From Caldilineaceae bacterium (GTDB lineage: Bacteria > Chloroflexota > Anaerolineae > Caldilineales > Caldilineaceae), in contig JAGNDO010000059.1 in NCBI GenBank assembly GCA_018003515.1, positions 1 through 32,858 on the forward strand: a stretch of 32,858 nucleotides of DNA, given 5' to 3'. This document shows, in pieces, positions 1-6,988 of this stretch (its first letter is position 1; the number at the start of each line of letters is the position of its first letter). The notes below the pieces were generated by a model. It searched no databases. It had not been told where the DNA came from and was given only the letters and a program-made list of their open reading frames with translations. A program made the position numbers and the translations under genes.

Positions 1-395
1 CTGGCCAGAAAATCGTCGATCAGCAAGACCCGATCCGTGGGCAGCAGATATTCGGGCGAGACGATCAGCCGGGTGACGCCCCCCTTGGTGGGGCTGGGGG
101 CCTCGGCCTCGTAGGTGCCGTCGGGCATGGTGATGGGGCGCTTTTTGCGAGCATAGACCACGGGCACGCCCAACGCCACGCCGGTGGCCAGGGCCGGGGC
201 AATCCCGCTCACCTCCGCGGTGATGATCTTGGTGACGCCGGTGACGCCCGCCCCGGCGAACCGCTCGGCAAAGGCTTGGCCCATCTGCATGGTCAGCACC
301 GGGTCCAGTTGATGGTTGATAAAGCCATCGACTTTGAGGATGTTGCGGCCCAAGTTGCGGCCTTCGCTGCGGATACGGTCAACCAGTGCTTGCAT
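1..395 (-). CDS. xpt: Xanthine phosphoribosyltransferase, C-terminus cut by window edge
   Basis: Purine salvage enzyme that joins xanthine to PRPP to give XMP in the cytoplasm. The visible 131 residues start MQALVDRIRSEG and contain the Xpt-type segments VDGFINHQLDP, KIITAEVSGIAPALATG, and GVPVVYARKKRP. The frame ends in the acidic PRPP-binding motif VLLIDDFLA at the window edge. This order and spacing match Bacillus Xpt (about 190 residues), so roughly 60 residues are missing. The ATG at 393-395 follows an AAGGA ribosome site at 404-408 with an 8-nt gap. A heptamer array touches the ribosome site on its upstream side, and a promoter-like pair lies just beyond it. No purine riboswitch is visible. 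A guanine/hypoxanthine enzyme is the alternative, but the Xpt pattern fits better. Confidence 0.9.
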   Translation of the reverse strand, partial: MQALVDRIRSEGRNLGRNILKVDGFINHQLDPVLTMQMGQAFAERFAGAGVTGVTKIITAEVSGIAPALATGVALGVPVVYARKKRPITMPDGTYEAEAPSPTKGGVTRLIVSPEYLLPTDRVLLIDDFLA

Positions 396-403
396 GGGAG
401 TCT

Positions 404-408
404 TCCTT
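404..408 (-). promoter_or_regulatory. xpt ribosome binding site abutting the heptamer array
   Basis: The minus strand reads AAGGA eight bases before the xpt ATG. The base immediately upstream is the first base of the tandem heptamer array, so the array and the Shine-Dalgarno element are directly joined. Confidence 0.7.
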
Positions 409-492
409 GGCGAATGGCGAATGGCAAATGGCGAATGGCGAATGGCGAATGGCGAATGGCGAATGGCGAATGGCGAATGGCGAATGGCGAAG
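409..492. repeat. Tandem heptamer array (GGCGAAT) x ~12 in the xpt leader
   Basis: Eleven units of GGCGAAT (plus strand) run head to tail from 409 to 485, followed by a degenerate twelfth, GGCGAAG. Unit three is GGCAAAT and the others in the first eleven are identical. In the xpt transcript the unit reads ATTCGCC. The array starts just after the predicted -10 box and ends at the ribosome site, so it makes up almost the entire predicted leader. Changes in unit number would alter leader length in 7-nt steps without touching the protein. Confidence 0.95.
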
Positions 493-494
493 TG

Positions 495-523
495 ATTTTA
501 CATGGGGGTTGGACACAAGACAA
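495..523 (-). promoter_or_regulatory. Predicted sigma-70-type promoter for xpt
   Basis: On the minus strand TTGTCT (518-523) is separated by 17 nt from TAAAAT (495-500). It lies downstream of the terminator of the SPFH cluster and upstream of xpt, where a promoter is needed. The predicted start of transcription, near 488, falls inside the heptamer array. Confidence 0.5.
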
Positions 524-539
524 GAATGGACGGGGCGCG

Positions 540-571
540 AAAAAGGGCCGCGGGATCGATCCCACGGCCCT
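540..571 (-). terminator. Rho-independent terminator of the SPFH cluster
   Basis: Two 14-nt arms (544-557 and 558-571) pair with one wobble in the minus-strand RNA and are followed by five U residues (540-544). It separates the SPFH gene from xpt. Confidence 0.8.
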
Positions 572-610
572 CTCAGAACTCATCAAATGCGAACGATTAG
601 GTCCCAGACC

Positions 611-634
611 CGCCATTCGCCATTCGCCATTCGC
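611..634. repeat. Inverted partner block of the heptamer array
   Basis: About three and a half units of the same heptamer, in the opposite orientation to the array at 409-492. It lies one base before the stop codon of the SPFH gene. Together the two blocks bracket the terminator and the xpt promoter. Confidence 0.9.
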
Positions 635-635
635 T

Positions 636-1709
636 CTAGCTGCCAAGATAGGCGTCAATCGCGCCCTTGCTGATGCGGTATTGGCTGCCGATCTTCTTGG
701 CCTTGACATCCCCGGCGTCGATCATGGACTGCACATCCGCCTCGGAGACCCGGAGGTAGGCGGCGGCCTCGGCCAGGGTCATGACTTCGGGAACGGCCGC
801 GGGTTGGGCTGCGCCGCGCGTGCTGCCGCCCCCCTGCTGCGCGCCGGCGAAGGCGTTGGCGATCATACCGGCCATGCCTGCCCCCATGCCCAGGCCCGCG
901 CCCAGGCCCATGCCTTCACCCAGGCCGCTGCCGCCACCGGCTCCGCCACCTTCTTGCTGGGCTACGTCACCCAAAGCCCGGGCGGCCTTGAACTGCATGT
1001 AGGCGTTCATGTCGCCGATGGCCCCCATGCTGGCCCGCTCGTCGATGGCCTTGGCGGTCTCTTCCGTGGGGCTGATGGAGATGATCTTGAACTGTTTCAG
1101 CCCCAAGCCCAGGGCGGCGAAATCATCCTGCACCTTGGCCCGAATGCCGCCGCTCAGTTCGTCAAAGAGCTTGGGCAGGTCAAAGAGGCTGGTCATGTTC
1201 TCGCCCAGGATGTCGGTCATGCTGCTGAGGATAATGCCCCGCAGGAAGTCCTCGATGTCCGAGGTGTTATACAACCCTTGGGTGCCGACGATCTTGTCCA
1301 CAAAGAGCTTGGCATCGCTGATCTGCATGCTGTATTGGCCAAAGGCCCGCAGGCGCACCAGCCCCAGATCCGAATCCCGCAGGCTGATGGGTTCCGGCGT
1401 GCCCCACTTCAGGTCCGTGAGCTCCCGCTGGTTAACAAAGTAAACCTCGGCGGTAAACATATCCTTGCCGTCGGTGACCAGACGCAGAAGGCCGGAGAGG
1501 ACGGGCAGGTTGTACGTCGTGATGGTATGCCGCCCGGCGTCGAAGAGGTCCAGGGAGTGGCCGTCTCGATAGAAGACTGCTTTCTGGCTTTCCCGCACGA
1601 TCACCTGGCTGCCCAGGCGGAAATCGCCGGAACCGAACTCCGGCACACGTTTTACAAGTTCGTTACGCCCTTGATCTGGCGCTTCAATGACATCAATTAT
1701 TCGGGCCAT
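636..1709 (-). CDS. SPFH/band-7 protein fused to an excisionase-type helix-turn-helix
   Basis: The first ~245 residues form an SPFH domain of the YdjI type (often labelled 'virion core protein-like'), with MARIIDVIEA at the start and a central NLPVLSGLLRLVTDGKDMF region. Such proteins form membrane-associated scaffolds. Residues ~246-300 are a Gly/Ala/Met-rich linker. Residues ~306-357 form a MerR/excisionase-type DNA-binding domain: MTLAEAAAYLRVSEADVQ, then the wing region KAKKIGSQYRISKGAIDAYL. In many relatives known to me this C-terminal place holds a zinc ribbon, so the helix-turn-helix is a notable swap. The ATG at 1709 follows AGGAG. It is the last gene of a four-gene minus-strand cluster. 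A DNA-binding role for the tail is inferred; excisionase-type domains can also serve as protein-contact modules. Confidence 0.85.
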   Translation of the reverse strand: MARIIDVIEAPDQGRNELVKRVPEFGSGDFRLGSQVIVRESQKAVFYRDGHSLDLFDAGRHTITTYNLPVLSGLLRLVTDGKDMFTAEVYFVNQRELTDLKWGTPEPISLRDSDLGLVRLRAFGQYSMQISDAKLFVDKIVGTQGLYNTSDIEDFLRGIILSSMTDILGENMTSLFDLPKLFDELSGGIRAKVQDDFAALGLGLKQFKIISISPTEETAKAIDERASMGAIGDMNAYMQFKAARALGDVAQQEGGGAGGGSGLGEGMGLGAGLGMGAGMAGMIANAFAGAQQGGGSTRGAAQPAAVPEVMTLAEAAAYLRVSEADVQSMIDAGDVKAKKIGSQYRISKGAIDAYLGS

Positions 1710-1779
1710 TTTGGTCTCCTGTTTGAAAGTGGGAGTGGTTGGGTAAGGTTAGAGATTGGGTGATTGAGAGATTTAGAGA
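1710..1779. repeat. Degenerate GAGATT/GATTG repeats before the SPFH gene
   Basis: The 70-bp spacer holds several imperfect copies of GAGATT and GATTG (about 1748-1785). On the transcribed strand they read as CAATCTC-like units ahead of the SPFH ribosome site. They resemble the perfect CCCAATCG repeats near 23570 but are too degenerate here to give a clear period. Confidence 0.5.
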
Positions 1780-2433
1780 TTAGGCAGTTGGGGCGTCGAC
1801 GACGTCCCAACTTTGCGTGTCTGTTTCCGTGTTGACGTCCATGGCGGTCGTCGGGAAAGCCGCGGCCAGTAGGGCGTCGTCCAGGGCCGGGGCGCTGGTT
1901 TCGGTGAGCAGGTCGGGATCGTCCACGGCGTCGGAACGTTGGCTGAAGAGATTGTTGAGTTCGGTCAGCTTGGCGGTGAGGGCGTCTATGGCGCTGTTGA
2001 TGCCGTCCTTCTGGCTGATGGCGGCTTCCAACCCGGCGATGGCGTCCTTGACCTCTTGGACACGGGCCATGAGGGCCACATCGAAGCGGTGCAGGGCGTC
2101 CAGTTGAGCGTCCTTGATCTTTTGGGCGTTGAAGAGACCCGCATAGCCATAGCTGGCGGTCTTGACTCGGTCGGCCAGGGTTTGCAGCTTGGTCACCGCG
2201 CCATCCACGTCATCCACCCAACTGAGGCCGCCACTTTTCAGTAGTTGCTTTTGCAGATCGAAGAGCCTGGCCTTCTGCTCTTCCAACCCGCCAGCGATCA
2301 TCTGGCGCAGACGATAGTCGGCGTCCCGGCGCAGATCCTTCTCCCGATAGCCCCGGATACCGGGCAGGCCGCTGATCAACTTCTCAATGGCCCCCATGCC
2401 CTCTCGGGCCTTGTCTACAACTTTGTTGCTCAT
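1780..2433 (-). CDS. Alpha-helical coiled-coil protein of the SPFH cluster
   Basis: A 217-residue, soluble, charged and mostly helical protein without a signal peptide or membrane segment. Residues ~18-75 contain GLPGIRGYREKDLRRDADYRLRQ-type sequence followed by a long heptad-rich helix (EEQKARLFDLQKQLL). A further helical pair spans ~120-180, and the last 40 residues are acidic and probably disordered. Its length and architecture recall PspA, and the neighbours are SPFH and zinc-ribbon membrane proteins, but I see no PspA sequence signature. A structural adaptor role at the membrane is inferred. The start at 2433 follows AGGAGGG; a longer frame upstream only translates intergenic repeats, so it was rejected. 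The exact family is not recognised. Confidence 0.8.
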   Translation of the reverse strand: MSNKVVDKAREGMGAIEKLISGLPGIRGYREKDLRRDADYRLRQMIAGGLEEQKARLFDLQKQLLKSGGLSWVDDVDGAVTKLQTLADRVKTASYGYAGLFNAQKIKDAQLDALHRFDVALMARVQEVKDAIAGLEAAISQKDGINSAIDALTAKLTELNNLFSQRSDAVDDPDLLTETSAPALDDALLAAAFPTTAMDVNTETDTQSWDVVDAPTA

Positions 2434-2529
2434 GTTCCCTCCTGTGGGAAAGTGGTGCGAGGGGCGAATGGCGAGGGGCGAGTTGTCCAGCCGCCGCCAA
2501 TCCAAACTCCCCAATCCAAAATCAAAAAT
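2434..2529. repeat. Spacer with short-repeat blocks at both ends
   Basis: Two imperfect repeat families occupy this 96-bp spacer. CCAATCC/AAATC units lie next to the stop codon of the upstream gene (about 2500-2529). GGCGAAT/GGCGAGG heptamers lie at 2459-2481, ahead of the next gene. The heptamers have the same orientation relative to transcription as those in front of xpt. Confidence 0.6.
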
Positions 2530-3066
2530 CTACGTGGTGCTGGCCGCGGCGCGTTTGGTCAAGAAGACTTCACTGCCGCAGAAGGGGCAGACGATGACAC
2601 CTTTGCCGGCGAATTCCACCTGGCCGCCGCAATTGGGACATTTGCGGCCATCGGTCAGTTGCTGGCTCTCCACACTGTAGAGGATGCCCTTGTCCCAGTT
2701 GATGGCCCCGCTGAAAAGCTGCTTGCCCACCAGATCCCGGATCATGTCTTTGATGGAATCTGAAGGCATTTCCAACTCGGCAACCAGCTCGCCCATGCTG
2801 ACCTGGCCCTGGGTGAGGACCATGTTCAGGATCTTCTTTTCCTGTTTGACAAAAGCAAACTGGCTCTCTTCGGACTTGCCCTTGCGGAAGAGATAGAAGC
2901 CAATGCCAAAGAGGGGCGAGCAGATAAGCAGGGCCAAAAAGACCCCCAACACCATGCCCCCCGCGTTGTTGTTGGCCGCGGTCATCACCACCGCCGACCA
3001 CACGGCCAACACCACGGCACTGCCGATCATCAGGGCCAGCCCGGTAATACGTCCGCCACCGATCAT
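2530..3066 (-). CDS. Membrane protein with winged-helix and zinc-ribbon domains
   Basis: The 178-residue protein has two membrane segments at about residues 8-30 and 37-60. A winged-helix-like segment follows at ~72-130 (EKKILNMVLTQGQVSMGELV, then DSIKDMIRDLV). The C-terminus (~142-168) is a zinc ribbon with two knuckles, KCPNCGG and VCPFCGS. The cytosolic half could bind nucleic acid or, more likely, a partner protein. Bacillus YdjG is also a membrane protein with a zinc ribbon that works with the SPFH protein YdjI, so the neighbour relation here is suggestive. The ATG at 3066 follows AAGGAG. The spacer to the upstream DUF2207 gene holds a perfect inverted repeat. No enzymatic motif is visible. 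Confidence 0.8.
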   Translation of the reverse strand: MIGGGRITGLALMIGSAVVLAVWSAVVMTAANNNAGGMVLGVFLALLICSPLFGIGFYLFRKGKSEESQFAFVKQEKKILNMVLTQGQVSMGELVAELEMPSDSIKDMIRDLVGKQLFSGAINWDKGILYSVESQQLTDGRKCPNCGGQVEFAGKGVIVCPFCGSEVFLTKRAAASTT

Positions 3067-3090
3067 GTGAAGCTCCTTCTGTGTGTCGAA

Positions 3091-3179
3091 TATCGAGTAT
3101 CGTGTATCGAGTAATGTGTGGTTGAGTACCTGGCGTATGTTTCAGGGCCGTCAAAATACTCGATACACGATACTCGATA
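3091..3179. repeat. Inverted repeat of TATCGAG/TATCGTG heptamers
   Basis: A 23-nt left arm (3091-3113), made of three heptamers and two extra bases, is perfectly complementary to a right arm at 3157-3179. The loop is 43 nt. The right arm ends three bases before the DUF2207 stop codon and the left arm lies about 20 bases before the ribosome site of the next gene. The arms could form a cruciform or an RNA hairpin, but there is no T-run, so it is not a classic terminator. Confidence 0.9.
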
Positions 3180-3182
3180 GCA

Positions 3183-5183
3183 TCATCCAAATCCACCGCC
3201 ACCGCCACCGCCGCCACCGCCGCCAAAGCTGCCGCCGCCGCTGAATCCACCACCGCCACTGCTGCCCCCGCTCCAGCCGCCGCCACTGCTTGAGGTGCTG
3301 GCCGGTCGGCTGGTGAAGGTGTTGCTGGCGCTGCTCAACATGCCGCCCAACCCGGCGCTCATGCCGGCCAGACTGGTGCCGATGTTGCCGCTCATGTCAC
3401 CCAGGCCGCCGCCCAGACCGCCCCCGCCCTCGGCAGGTCGGGGCATGCCCATGCCGGGAATGCCCTTGCCCACGTCCGCGGTGGTATCCCCCACGCTCTG
3501 GCCGCCATAATAGCGGCGGCGATAGGGACCATAGTTATCCGCGCCGGGGATGTACCAACCCGGGGCTGGGGCCTGCACTTGCTCGAACTTGCGGATGTAG
3601 CTTTTCTCAAAGCCAAAGGCAATGGCGTAGGGCAGCCAGCGATCCCAGATGGCCTTTTGCTGGTCCAGATCGCTGTACTTCTCGATATTCTCCAAATAGG
3701 TGCGGAAGGCCCGCCACTTGGCCGCGCTTTCGGACCCCTGATCCGTCTTGCGGGGCATGAAGCGGGCCAGGATGATCAGCCCGATGGCCGTCACCCCCAG
3801 GCCAAAGCCGGGCAGGATGGCCGCCGCGGTCAGATCCCCAAAGGCAATCAACAGCCCCATCCCCACCGCGGCGGCCAGGCCAAGGGTCGCCCCCCCCAGA
3901 CAGCCATACTGGGTGCGCACGGATTCAGGGTTGCGGGTAAAAAAGCCAGCCACGGTGATATCTTCGTAAAGCGCTTTCTTGATCTTGGGCAGTTCCTGAT
4001 AGAACGAATTCTTCAGATCAGACAGACGCCGCTCCTGTTTCTTGCCAAAGACGCTGTCCAGGAGCTGTTTTTCATAGGGATGCAGATCCGCTGGCGGCGT
4101 GCGCTCCAGACGATAGACAAAGTCCTTGCTGCGCAGGATTTTGCCCGTTTCTTCCTCGGTGATGCTGATGATCTTGCGCTGGGCCAGATCCACCAGGGTG
4201 GCCAGGATGTCCTCCATGTCCGCCTGCTCGTCCAGAAGCGCGCCCACCAGCCCTGGCGGGGTGGTGTCCGGTGGTTCGGGGATGTAGTCGGCCACCATTT
4301 CCACCGGCTTGTCCCGGCCCAATTTGTACCAAAGCAGATAGAGCAGGGCCGGTCCGCTGAAGAGGAAGAGGGCACCCAAGGCCCCCAGGCCCAGGGTGGC
4401 GATGGGGCCCCAGGTTTCTCGATAGGTGGCGGCGGCTTCTTGGGCCGCGGTGGCGGCATCGGCATCAGCCTGCCACGCCGCAGGTGAACCGGCCACCACG
4501 CCGGGGGTAAACTGCACCCGGGCCTCCATCTGCTCGCCGCTGTTCAGCCGTCGATCCAGATCAAAGATGGCCACGCGGTTGCCGTCCAACACCGTGGTGG
4601 AGACGGCATCCTCGGCGTTGGTGATGTTGACATAGAAGGCGGCATTTTCGATCAGCGCCGGGCTGGGCACGCTGACCCGCACCCGGCCTTCCAACACGGG
4701 GAAGCTGCGGTCGCCATAGATGGCCTGCCACCAAAGCTGGTCGCCGCCCTCATAGTAGCGCAAGCCGCCATGCACCTGATAGCGCAGGGTATAGGTGACG
4801 GTTTTGTCGGCCAGTTGGGGGAAGTTCCACCGGATCGAATAGCGATAGCCCTCGTCCTCCACAGAGAAGGTATAGGGTTCGCTGCCGCTGGCATAGCGAT
4901 AGGTATGGCCCTCGCTGTCGCTGATGGACCAGTTGTCGATAAAGGTGAACTTTTCGAAAGGGATATACCGGGTACCAAAGGTGAAGGTGCCCGCGGTGAA
5001 GCGGATGGCTTGGGCCTCGGCCACGTCAAAGGTGCCGTCGGCGTTGACGGCAATGTCTACATCAAATCGTTCCCAGACCAGGGATTTCTCCTGGGCTTGG
5101 GCCGGCGCGGCGGCAAAGAGTGGGGCAATCAGGGCCGTGAAAATTAGAAGTAGCGCTATCCAGCGGGGAACGTGCGTGCGCAT
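3183..5183 (-). CDS. DUF2207 family secreted/membrane protein
   Basis: A 666-residue membrane protein that heads the SPFH cluster. Residues 1-30 are a signal peptide (WIALLLIFTALIAPLF, likely cut after AQA). An extracytoplasmic beta-rich DUF2207 domain follows (VWERFDVDIAVNADGTFDV, TVTYTLRYQVHGGLRYY). A membrane helix lies at ~260-284, then a cytoplasmic region (DILATLVDLAQRKIISITEE) and two further helices at ~427-474. A WDRWLPYAIAFG segment precedes the C-terminal ~70 residues, which are rich in Gly and Ser and end in a poly-Gly run, as is typical of this family. The biochemical function of DUF2207 is unknown. The ATG at 5183 was chosen because GGAGG lies 5-6 nt upstream and the signal peptide begins there; a start 14 codons earlier lacks support. 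Confidence 0.88.
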   Translation of the reverse strand: MRTHVPRWIALLLIFTALIAPLFAAAPAQAQEKSLVWERFDVDIAVNADGTFDVAEAQAIRFTAGTFTFGTRYIPFEKFTFIDNWSISDSEGHTYRYASGSEPYTFSVEDEGYRYSIRWNFPQLADKTVTYTLRYQVHGGLRYYEGGDQLWWQAIYGDRSFPVLEGRVRVSVPSPALIENAAFYVNITNAEDAVSTTVLDGNRVAIFDLDRRLNSGEQMEARVQFTPGVVAGSPAAWQADADAATAAQEAAATYRETWGPIATLGLGALGALFLFSGPALLYLLWYKLGRDKPVEMVADYIPEPPDTTPPGLVGALLDEQADMEDILATLVDLAQRKIISITEEETGKILRSKDFVYRLERTPPADLHPYEKQLLDSVFGKKQERRLSDLKNSFYQELPKIKKALYEDITVAGFFTRNPESVRTQYGCLGGATLGLAAAVGMGLLIAFGDLTAAAILPGFGLGVTAIGLIILARFMPRKTDQGSESAAKWRAFRTYLENIEKYSDLDQQKAIWDRWLPYAIAFGFEKSYIRKFEQVQAPAPGWYIPGADNYGPYRRRYYGGQSVGDTTADVGKGIPGMGMPRPAEGGGGLGGGLGDMSGNIGTSLAGMSAGLGGMLSSASNTFTSRPASTSSSGGGWSGGSSGGGGFSGGGSFGGGGGGGGGGGFG

Positions 5184-5289
5184 GGTGCCTCCAAGGGTGG
5201 GTGTGTCGGAATGGTCGGGCAACATCTACCCGGCCGGGGCGCAGGGCAGACTGACCTACTATATGCCACAGCGACCTGCTATACCTGAC

Positions 5290-5318
5290 ATTCTACCAGC
5301 AAATCAACCGACCTTCAA
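5290..5318 (-). promoter_or_regulatory. Predicted promoter of the DUF2207-SPFH cluster
   Basis: On the minus strand TTGAAG (5313-5318) and TAGAAT (5290-5295) are 17 nt apart. The implied leader is about 100 nt. Confidence 0.5.
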
Positions 5319-5440
5319 CCCCGCCGATGGTCTTGATTTGTCAGTCTCGCTCTATCTGTACGAAAAGATCGGCAGAATGTCGCATAGACTTTTGCCGCCA
5401 AGCGGGTATGCTAAAAACAAACGATTTTGCCCCCATTGAA

Positions 5441-5471
5441 TTCACGTTATTCACGTTATAGAGACACGTTA
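5441..5471. repeat. Three CACGTTA direct repeats upstream of comEA
   Basis: TTCACGTTA occurs twice head to tail (5441-5449, 5450-5458), and CACGTTA again at 5465-5471, ending just before the AGAGGAGG ribosome site of comEA. The spacing is 9 and 13 bp. It could be an operator or a small example of the spacer repeats seen elsewhere. Confidence 0.55.
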
Positions 5472-5486
5472 CCGAGAGGAGGCCTC

Positions 5487-6215
5487 ATGCCCCATTCCGC
5501 CCACCCGCTCCCCACGTCCCATGAGTCGAGTGCGGACACCGAAACGTCCCCCGGTTCTGGCCGGGAAGGTACCTTCCATCTCTATTCCTTCCTGCTCGGC
5601 CTGTTGACCAGTCTGTTGCTGGTGGGCGGCACCCTATTTCTGATCCGCCAGCCGACGCCCCAACCCATTGTTTTGCAGCCGCCACCAACGCCCATGCCCA
5701 CCCCGGCCCCCACGGCCTCGCCCACGCCCGGCCCCATCACGGTCTTTGTCAGCGGTGGGGTGATGACGCCGGGATTGGTCGAACTGCCCGCTACTGCCCG
5801 GGCCGGAGATGCCATCACCGCGGCCGGGGGGTTGGCCCCTGGGGCGGACGAAGCCTTGGTCAACCAGGCCCAGCCCCTGTGGGACGGTGCCCAGGTGCAT
5901 GTGCCCACAGCCCCGGCCGCGGATGGGGGAGGCGGCGGGCTTGCCCTGTCCAACCCATCGCCGCCCACGGGCGTTTCTGGGGAGGGCAGCGGCTTCACCG
6001 CGGGCAGTCTGCCCGGTGCGCCGGGCGGGGATGGCCGCATCAACATCAACACGGCCAGTGCGGCAGAACTGGAAACCCTGCCCGGTGTGGGACCGTCAAG
6101 AGCCCAGGCCATCATCGACAACCGCCCCTTCGCCAGCGTGGAAGATCTGGAACGCGTCCCTGGCATTGGTCCCAAGACCTTGGAGTCCCTTATCGATCTG
6201 ATCCGCGTGAACTAG
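5487..6215 (+). CDS. comEA: ComEA-type DNA-binding competence protein
   Basis: Membrane-anchored receptor for double-stranded DNA in natural transformation. Residues ~32-53 are one membrane helix (LYSFLLGLLTSLLLVGG). A Pro/Thr-rich stalk follows, then an SLBB domain at ~83-140 (ITVFVSGGVMTPGLVELP ... ALVNQAQPLWDGAQVHVP). After a Gly/Ser-rich linker, the last 60 residues carry paired helix-hairpin-helix motifs (ININTASAAELETLPGVG, FASVEDLERVPGIGPKTL). At 242 residues and in this order it matches ComEA. The ATG at 5487 sits behind AGAGGAGG; an earlier in-frame ATG has no ribosome site. comEC or other uptake genes are not in the window, so a stand-alone role is possible. Confidence 0.9.
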   Translation: MPHSAHPLPTSHESSADTETSPGSGREGTFHLYSFLLGLLTSLLLVGGTLFLIRQPTPQPIVLQPPPTPMPTPAPTASPTPGPITVFVSGGVMTPGLVELPATARAGDAITAAGGLAPGADEALVNQAQPLWDGAQVHVPTAPAADGGGGGLALSNPSPPTGVSGEGSGFTAGSLPGAPGGDGRININTASAAELETLPGVGPSRAQAIIDNRPFASVEDLERVPGIGPKTLESLIDLIRVN

Positions 6216-6221
6216 GCCATT

Positions 6222-6250
6222 TTGACAGCCATGACGCACCGTGTTACACT
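6222..6250 (+). promoter_or_regulatory. Strong predicted promoter of the phasin-like gene
   Basis: TTGACA (6222-6227) and TACACT (6245-6250) are 17 nt apart. The direct repeat ACGCACCGTGT / ACGCACCGCGT (6234-6244 and 6258-6268) and the outer half-sites TGACGC...GCGTCA (6232-6237, 6265-6270) overlap and follow the -10 box, where a repressor could act. Confidence 0.65.
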
Positions 6251-6442
6251 TGATCTAACGCACCGCGTCACGGCTTGGCGAATGCCAGAGAGATGGCAAC
6301 ATGCTGATAGCGGCCCAGGCAACACGGCAACAACACCGGCGTTTTATGGTTAAACCGTACAGAAATGGCGCTTGAAAACTTTGAGCGCAGTTAAAATCAA
6401 AACAGATCATTTGATCAACATATCAATTTGGAGGGGTTTCCA

Positions 6443-6919
6443 ATGGCAGACGAAAAAAAGACCGACGAAAAGATGACCGTGCAAGAGCAGATCAAAGAGA
6501 CCGTGATCGATGTCCGCAACGAGGCGATTGTGCAAAGCGCCAACCTCTACATCCTGGCCCGCAAGGTTGTCCTGGCCGGGATGGGGGCCGTGGCGTTGAC
6601 CCTGGAAGAGGCCCAAGAGTTTGTGGAGAAGTTGGTGGAACGGGGCGAGATCGCCGAGACAGACGCCCAGAAGCTGATGCAGGAAGTGCGCAAGCGCGCC
6701 CAGCGCAGCGAAAAGGAAGCCACCAAGGTGGCCAAAAAGGCCGAGAAGACGACCAAGGGAGCCGTCAAGAAGGCCGAAGGAGTCCTGGAAGGGGCCTTGG
6801 AAGAGACCGTCGAAGGCGTACTCAAGGGACTCAACGTGCCCAGCAAGAGCGATGTGGACGCCCTCAGCCAGAAGATCGGCGACCTCAGCCGCAAGGTGGA
6901 CGCCCTGCGCAGCAAGTAG
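6443..6919 (+). CDS. Phasin-like / polyhydroxyalkanoate granule-associated protein
   Basis: A 158-residue, entirely helical and highly charged protein without membrane segments. Residues ~10-60 form an amphipathic N-terminal region (IVQSANLYILARKVVLAGMG) typical of PhaF/PhaI-type proteins. A Lys/Ala-rich middle (KKAEKTTKGAVKKAEG) follows, then a C-terminal coiled coil beginning VPSKSDVDALSQKIGDLS. Family members coat storage granules and some bind DNA through the Lys/Ala stretch. No PHA synthase lies in the window, so the substrate is not certain and a general structural or nucleoid role is possible. The ATG at 6443 follows GGAGG (6430-6434). A TTG five codons upstream overlaps that ribosome site and was rejected. 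A strong promoter lies at 6222-6250. Confidence 0.8.
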   Translation: MADEKKTDEKMTVQEQIKETVIDVRNEAIVQSANLYILARKVVLAGMGAVALTLEEAQEFVEKLVERGEIAETDAQKLMQEVRKRAQRSEKEATKVAKKAEKTTKGAVKKAEGVLEGALEETVEGVLKGLNVPSKSDVDALSQKIGDLSRKVDALRSK

Positions 6920-6936
6920 ATCCCAGTCAAACAGAT

Positions 6937-6983
6937 CCCAAAACAAAAGGCCGACCTCGACGAGGTCGGCCTTTTGTTTTGGG
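6937..6983. terminator. Bidirectional terminator between phasin-like and DUF5996 genes
   Basis: Perfect 23-nt inverted arms (6937-6959 and 6961-6983) around a single base, with a GC core and flanking A/T runs, lie between two convergent genes. Confidence 0.9.
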
Positions 6984-6988
6984 TCTGT

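Larger units (their letters stand above)
5184..5486. other. Divergent spacer between DUF2207 cluster and comEA
   Basis: This 303-bp spacer is AT-richer than its surroundings. It holds a promoter-like pair for the minus-strand cluster and three CACGTTA copies ahead of comEA, listed separately. I see no small gene and no RNA fold in the rest. Confidence 0.6.

Noticed and set aside
409-492. CRISPR array
   Set aside because: The repeat is 7 bp with no spacers and no cas genes nearby, so it is a simple tandem repeat.
396-540. Purine riboswitch ahead of xpt
   Set aside because: The predicted leader is almost entirely heptamer repeat, and no three-way-junction pattern or conserved loop sequences are visible.
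276-1763. Long plus-strand open frame across the heptamer array and the SPFH gene
   Set aside because: It is antisense to the recognised SPFH gene, translates the repeats and shows no family resemblance.
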